Assembly (NCBI GenBank): GCA_007132315.1
Contig: SLOW01000213.1
Coordinates: 1 to 18,295 of the forward strand
Source of the DNA: Opitutales bacterium
Lineage (GTDB): Bacteria > Verrucomicrobiota > Verrucomicrobiia > Opitutales > T3Sed10-336
Length of the DNA stretch: 18,295 bases
Direction of reading: 5' to 3'
The translations under genes and the position numbers were made by a program. The first letter of the stretch is position 1; each line of letters opens with the position of its first letter. Positions 14,923 to 18,295 of the stretch are shown here, one piece after another. A model generated the notes under the pieces. It worked only from the letters and a program-made list of their open reading frames with translations. It did no database searches and had not been told where the DNA came from.

Positions 14923-15744
14923 TCAAGTTGAATTGAGTTCGCGAAACGCCAGAGCGAGACCGCGCAACGTCAGCTCGGGCACGATTCGCACCGGAAATCC
15001 CGCCAGGGTGTGCGCCGGCTTTTTCGTTTCTCCGGCCGCTCCGAGAAAAAGAAATTCGGCGGTGCCGCCGGTGAGAATCACCGTCGGGGCTGTCTCGCCG
15101 GTGCCGGCCAGTTCGTTCGCCACCCCGCTCAGCAGGGCTTCGATCATGCCTTGAAACCCGACGACACAGCCGATGGTCATCGCTTCGCGGGTCGATTTGC
15201 CGATGTTTCCGGGAGAGACGAACGGTTCCTCCAGACGGGGCAGCAGCGCCGTTTGCCGATGCAGGTAACCGGTCATCACGCCGATTCCCGGAGCGATAAT
15301 GCCGCCTTCGTAGCCGTGACGGGCGGAAATGATGTCGAAGGTGACCGCGGTTCCCAAATCGATCACGATGGTCGGCCCGGGGTGCTCGTGGATCGCGGCG
15401 ACGGTATTGGCCAGGCGGTCGGCCCCGATCTCCTCCGGGCGCGGATAATGCAGCCGGACGTAGCCGGGAAGGTTTTGGTGCGTCAGTCGGAAGGGTTTCG
15501 GCAGTTCAGGCCATTCGTCCAGGCGGCGGAACAGCTCCTTTTCGGCGTTCGGAGCCACGGAACAACAGGCGAGGCCCGCCCCGGAACCGGCGCTGCGGAG
15601 GGCAAGGATCGCTTCTTCCAGGGCGGTTCCCGGGCGGCCGATGTCGCCGGTGGGAACGGTTCGCGGGCGGATCGTTGCAGCATCTTCACCAAGGGTTGCG
15701 AAGTGGGTGTGGGTGTTGCCGATGTCAATGCAGAGAAGTTTCAT
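14923..15744 (-). CDS. coaX: Type III pantothenate kinase
   Basis: CoaX phosphorylates pantothenate with ATP, the first step of coenzyme A synthesis, and unlike CoaA is not feedback-inhibited by CoA. The 273 residues show the ASKHA-fold phosphate-binding motif DIGNT (7-11), GADR (107-110, pantothenate-binding region), the second nucleotide-binding motif VIDLGTAVTFD (127-137), GGIIAPG and LTGGTAEFL. Length is normal for the family. The start is the ATG that overlaps the birA stop as ATGA. A birA-coaX neighbourhood is common in bacteria, sometimes as a fusion, and links biotin and CoA-dependent acyl metabolism. Confidence 0.95.
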   Translation of the reverse strand: MKLLCIDIGNTHTHFATLGEDAATIRPRTVPTGDIGRPGTALEEAILALRSAGSGAGLACCSVAPNAEKELFRRLDEWPELPKPFRLTHQNLPGYVRLHYPRPEEIGADRLANTVAAIHEHPGPTIVIDLGTAVTFDIISARHGYEGGIIAPGIGVMTGYLHRQTALLPRLEEPFVSPGNIGKSTREAMTIGCVVGFQGMIEALLSGVANELAGTGETAPTVILTGGTAEFLFLGAAGETKKPAHTLAGFPVRIVPELTLRGLALAFRELNST

Positions 15745-16784
15745 GCCTGATCGGAATAGGCCGGTGATCCGGAACCGGCGTGACCGGTCGGAGGTGGGCG
15801 GGTGGTCAGGGAGACGTCCCCGGCGTTGAGTCGAAACTCCTCGCCCGATTCGGTCTCCAGGATCAACTGGCCCTCCGAATCGATGCCGGTCGCCGTTCCG
15901 CGAACGGTTTCATTGTCTCGGTATCCGGTGATGTGGCGACCGTTGAGGATATCAAAGCGCTTCCACAGGGCGTCGAATTCCTCCCGGTGCCCGCCGGTCA
16001 GGAACGTGTCATAGGCGTCGAGGACCTCCGGGATCAGCCGCGCGGTCAACCCGTTGATATCCACCTCGTCGCCGGCGGCTTCCCGCAGCGAAGCGGCCTG
16101 CCGGCACAGGGGCTCCGGCCAGGTGGCGGGACGACTGTTGACGTTGAGACCGAGGCCGAACACGAGGCTGAGAATCTGGTCGGCATTGACCCGGGCTTCG
16201 GTCAGAATGCCCCCGATTTTGCGGTCGCGGTAGCAGAGATCATTGGGCCATTTGATACCGGGCGTGATGCCGGTTTCCTCCTCCAGCAGTTGGCAGAGGC
16301 GGGCGCCGATCCAGAGGGTCACCTGGCGTATGCGTTCGGGAGCGACTCGGGGACGGAATGCGAAACTCGCGTACAAATTGCCTTCGTCGGCACTGTGCCA
16401 GGAACGGCCGAGCCGGCCCCGGCCTTCGGTTTGTCGGCGGGCGATAACGACGAAAGGATCGGGCTTGTCGGCGGCGAGGAGGCGTTCGGCGTCCTGGTTG
16501 GTGCTGCCCGTAACGGCGTGGAAGACCAAGCCGTCGCATCCGGCCCGGTCGGGAAGCAGGGCCTGGAGACAGGGAAGGGACAGTCGGGAGGGGCGTTTCC
16601 GAATTCGGTAGCCGCGATTGCGAACCGCCTCGATTTCGAATCCTTGCTCTCGGAGGTTTTGAATGTGGGACCACACGGAGACCCGGGAGACTCCCAACAG
16701 GCCGGCGAGCGAGTTGCCGGTGACGAAGCGGTCGTCCGCGGCGAGAAGCGCTGTCACGATCCGTGTATCTGAGTCGGCATCCAT
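15741..16784 (-). CDS. birA: Biotin-protein ligase with N-terminal repressor domain
   Basis: BirA makes biotinyl-5'-AMP and attaches biotin to the carboxyl carrier protein of acetyl-CoA carboxylase; two-domain forms also repress biotin genes. The 347-residue protein has a winged helix (about 6-64: LAGLLGVSRVSVWSHIQNL, then IEAVRNRGYRI) and a catalytic domain with STNQDAERL, the biotin loop GRGRLGRSW (121-129), KWPNDL (178-183), KIGGIL and GLGLNVN. A C-terminal SH3-like domain (about 275-330) ends with GEEFRLNAGDVSL. I chose the ATG at 16784 because the helix-turn-helix domain begins just after it. An in-frame TTG at 16853 would overlap the rsmE stop as TTGA but adds 23 unconserved residues. 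No biotin operon is visible here, so its DNA targets would be elsewhere. Confidence 0.93.
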   Translation of the reverse strand: MDADSDTRIVTALLAADDRFVTGNSLAGLLGVSRVSVWSHIQNLREQGFEIEAVRNRGYRIRKRPSRLSLPCLQALLPDRAGCDGLVFHAVTGSTNQDAERLLAADKPDPFVVIARRQTEGRGRLGRSWHSADEGNLYASFAFRPRVAPERIRQVTLWIGARLCQLLEEETGITPGIKWPNDLCYRDRKIGGILTEARVNADQILSLVFGLGLNVNSRPATWPEPLCRQAASLREAAGDEVDINGLTARLIPEVLDAYDTFLTGGHREEFDALWKRFDILNGRHITGYRDNETVRGTATGIDSEGQLILETESGEEFRLNAGDVSLTTRPPPTGHAGSGSPAYSDQA

Positions 16785-16849
16785 CGATGATTTTCCGGTT
16801 TGCGAGAGAGCTGCGCAGTTTCGCACCGTCCGGTTCCGGCGGGCAAGTC

Positions 16850-17566
16850 TCAAAGCAGCGCCATGCGGTGCAGTGCCAGGCCGACCGCGCAGAGGCAGGC
16901 GGTGTCGGAGCGCAACACCCGTCTTCCCAAGTGAACGAGACGGAAATCGGCGGCTCGCAGCAACTGCCGCTCCCGCGCCGACCAGCCCCGTTCCGGTCCG
17001 ACTGCGAGAACGAGCCCGGGCCGCGTCAGGTCGGCGGAGGCGAGTGCGGCGCCGGCTTCGTAGAGATCCAGCGCCAGCCGGTCGCTGTCCGGCGGCAGCG
17101 AGCCGAGGAACGCATCGAGCCCGCTGTGGAGCTCGAGGGCCGGGAGGCGGGTACTGAAGGCCTGTTCGGCACCTTCCACCAGGTGGCGGCGGTATTCACC
17201 CGTACTCCAGAGGCGGCTTTCGCGATAGGTGGGGACGCCTTTGTCCGCGTCGAAAAAATGAAGCGCGCCCACCCCGAGTGCGGTCGTGTCGCGCAGGATT
17301 CGCCGGGCGGATTGAGGGCGGGGGAATCCCGCGCCCAGGATCAGCGGAATCGGCGGATCGCTTGCGTCCTCCCATCGGAATTCCAGGAGCAGAGAGTCGG
17401 CGTCGGACTCGACGATCCAGGCTTTGCCTCGGGGGCCGTCGATCAATCCGACGTCGAACGCTTCCCCTCGCCCGCGTCGCAGATGTTGAACGATGTGGCG
17501 GGCCCGGGGATCGGCCGCTGGTAGCGGCGCCTCGGTTTCAGCGACGGTAAAGAGGATCAGGTTCAT
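16850..17566 (-). CDS. rsmE: 16S rRNA (uracil1498-N3)-methyltransferase, RsmE family
   Basis: RsmE methylates U1498 in helix 44 of 16S rRNA using S-adenosylmethionine. The 238-residue protein has a PUA-like N-terminus (residues 1-68: HIVQHLRRGRGEAFDVGLID) and a SPOUT domain. The domain carries ARRILRDTTALGVGALHFFD (87-106), EGAEQAFSTRLPALE, the SAM-binding knot segment LAVGPERGWSARE (187-199), and LGRRVLRSDTA. Typical sequences read GPEGGF and LG.R.LR.ETA, so this is a divergent member. Length is normal (about 240). There is no good Shine-Dalgarno sequence before the ATG. It is the first protein gene of the long minus-strand run and follows the tRNA-Gly gene. Confidence 0.88.
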   Translation of the reverse strand: MNLILFTVAETEAPLPAADPRARHIVQHLRRGRGEAFDVGLIDGPRGKAWIVESDADSLLLEFRWEDASDPPIPLILGAGFPRPQSARRILRDTTALGVGALHFFDADKGVPTYRESRLWSTGEYRRHLVEGAEQAFSTRLPALELHSGLDAFLGSLPPDSDRLALDLYEAGAALASADLTRPGLVLAVGPERGWSARERQLLRAADFRLVHLGRRVLRSDTACLCAVGLALHRMALL

Positions 17567-17585
17567 CCCAAGACATGCTGTGACC

Positions 17586-17614
17586 GAACCGCTCGGCGAG
17601 AGCGCCGGCGGTTC
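17586..17614. repeat. 12-bp hairpin with one bulge between tRNA-Gly and rsmE
   Basis: GAACCGC (17586-17592), a bulged T, CGGCG (17594-17598), loop AGAG, CGCCG (17603-17607), GCGGTTC (17608-17614). All 12 right-arm bases pair. On the minus strand it lies 20 bases after the tRNA 3' end and 20 bases before the rsmE ATG. There is no T-run, so it may be a processing or stabilising structure rather than an intrinsic terminator. Confidence 0.55.
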
Positions 17615-17634
17615 CGCATGGAGAGCGAGAGCGG

Positions 17635-17705
17635 TGCGGGTAGACGGAATCGAACCGACGTAGCCAGCTTGGAAGGCTGGAGTTTTACCACTAAACTATA
17701 CCCGC
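17635..17705 (-). tRNA. tRNA-Gly (anticodon UCC)
   Basis: Read on the minus strand: acceptor arm GCGGGTA/TACCCGC (7 bp), D arm GTTT-AGTGGTA-AAAC, anticodon arm CCAGC-CTTCCAA-GCTGG with anticodon TCC at the centre, variable loop CTAC, T arm GTCGG-TTCGATT-CCGTC. The cloverleaf is complete. Oddities: the T stem has a U-U mismatch at its second pair, the discriminator base at 17635 is A rather than the U common in bacterial tRNA-Gly, and the following bases are CCG, so CCA is not encoded and must be added by the CCA-adding enzyme. It decodes GGA and GGG. Confidence 0.93.
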
Positions 17706-17852
17706 AAAATGAAAACGACGTCCGACAGGAGTGCTCCCACGTCAGACAATGGAGCAGATTCCGGCCCGAATTCAACGCTTTTTTTTACCATTTATTACCT
17801 GCCATTGAGGTTGCCGGAAACCGGCTTTAAGAGCAAACTTCAGGTCAGTTTT

Positions 17853-18295
17853 ATGGCTTTCATATCAACAACATCCTCAGGTGCGGCGACGACCGGTGCG
17901 CCGGCCATGCCCAAGAAGAAAGTAAGCTTTGCCGAATCACAGAGATTGGCGAAGCAGCGCAGTTACGAGAAGAAGGCCAAGAAGTACAAGATCAAGCTTG
18001 GCGACTTGACCGTCTTCACCCAGCAGCTCGGCTCCATGCTCGAGGCCGGGCTGCCGATGGTGAGCACGCTCGAAGCGCTGATGGAGCAGACCGAGGATCC
18101 GGTATTCCGGGTCATCATTCGCGATGTGCGCAATGATGTTGCTTCGGGCAACCCGCTTTCGGCGGCGGCGCGGCGGTATCCCCGGGCTTTCAACAATCTT
18201 TTTATCTCGATGGTGGAAGCCGGCGAGGCCAGCGGCGCGCTGGCACCGATTCTGAAAAAGGTGGCCGATTATTTCGAGGCCACCCTGGCGCTGAC
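17853..18295 (+). CDS. Type IV pilus / type II secretion inner-membrane protein (PilC/GspF family), 3'-truncated
   Basis: An integral inner-membrane platform protein for pilus or pseudopilus assembly. Only the first 147 codons are in the window; the frame is open to the right edge. After a variable, Ala/Thr/Lys-rich N-terminus (1-45) comes the first T2SSF cytoplasmic helical domain: KLGDLTVFTQQLGSMLEAGL, STLEALMEQTEDP, VRNDVASGNPLSAAARRYP, FISMVEAGEASGALAPIL, KVADYFEATLAL. These are hallmark segments of the family. The start is the ATG at 17853, with AGG at 17842-17844 eight bases upstream; the next in-frame ATG at 17907 has no ribosome-binding site. The usual neighbours (PilB/PilT ATPases, pilins) would lie to the right and cannot be checked, so PilC versus GspF is open. 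Confidence 0.9.
   Translation, partial: MAFISTTSSGAATTGAPAMPKKKVSFAESQRLAKQRSYEKKAKKYKIKLGDLTVFTQQLGSMLEAGLPMVSTLEALMEQTEDPVFRVIIRDVRNDVASGNPLSAAARRYPRAFNNLFISMVEAGEASGALAPILKKVADYFEATLAL

Noticed and set aside
17717..17745. GACGT...GGAG/CTCC...ACGTC hairpin followed by a T-rich stretch on the minus strand just before tRNA-Gly
   Set aside because: The stem has an asymmetric internal loop, and there is no minus-strand gene upstream in the window for it to terminate.

Overview
The window is a GC-rich bacterial chromosome segment packed with housekeeping and stress genes. It shows no insertion sequence, phage gene or CRISPR array. Gene content points to a Gram-negative bacterium: an AsmA-like envelope protein, a type II secretion or type IV pilus F-family protein, GluQ, and a CbpA/CbpM pair. 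The GldA-type ABC cluster and the GC-rich palindromes fit the PVC group (Verrucomicrobia, Kiritimatiellota, Lentisphaerae). That placement is inference and was not tested by phylogeny.

Positions 1-1934: the 3' part of a glutamyl-queuosine tRNA(Asp) synthetase gene (+) converges on a gene for a secreted coiled-coil protein of unknown function (-). The space before the next gene holds a promoter for a nearly leaderless transcript of the coiled-coil gene, a strong hairpin enclosed by a 9-bp inverted repeat, and a 22-bp near-palindrome. Positions 1935-3878 encode a soluble hybrid histidine kinase with receiver domains at both ends.

Positions 4008-6843 form a chaperone island. A class-B J-protein gene (cbpA type) and its MerR-like modulator gene (cbpM type) overlap by ATGA on the minus strand. 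Diverging from them are three small heat-shock protein ORFs, each behind an AAAGGAGG ribosome-binding site. The third encodes only 58 residues: an Hsp20-type N-terminus joined directly to the last strands of the alpha-crystallin domain. A hairpin terminator follows.

Positions 6841-17566 are one minus-strand gene run, read right to left: rsmE, birA, coaX, a GldA-like ABC ATPase, an ABC-2 permease, a GldG-like protein, a three-repeat DUF4340 protein and a 905-residue AsmA-like protein. Overlapping or near-touching junctions suggest co-transcription in blocks. The last five genes look like one envelope-associated machine in which an ABC exporter core and its extracytoplasmic partners sit with a putative lipid-transfer protein. 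Further right is a tRNA-Gly(UCC) gene (-) with some unusual features and a strong hairpin between it and rsmE. The window ends inside a + strand gene for a PilC/GspF-type inner-membrane protein, which runs off the edge.
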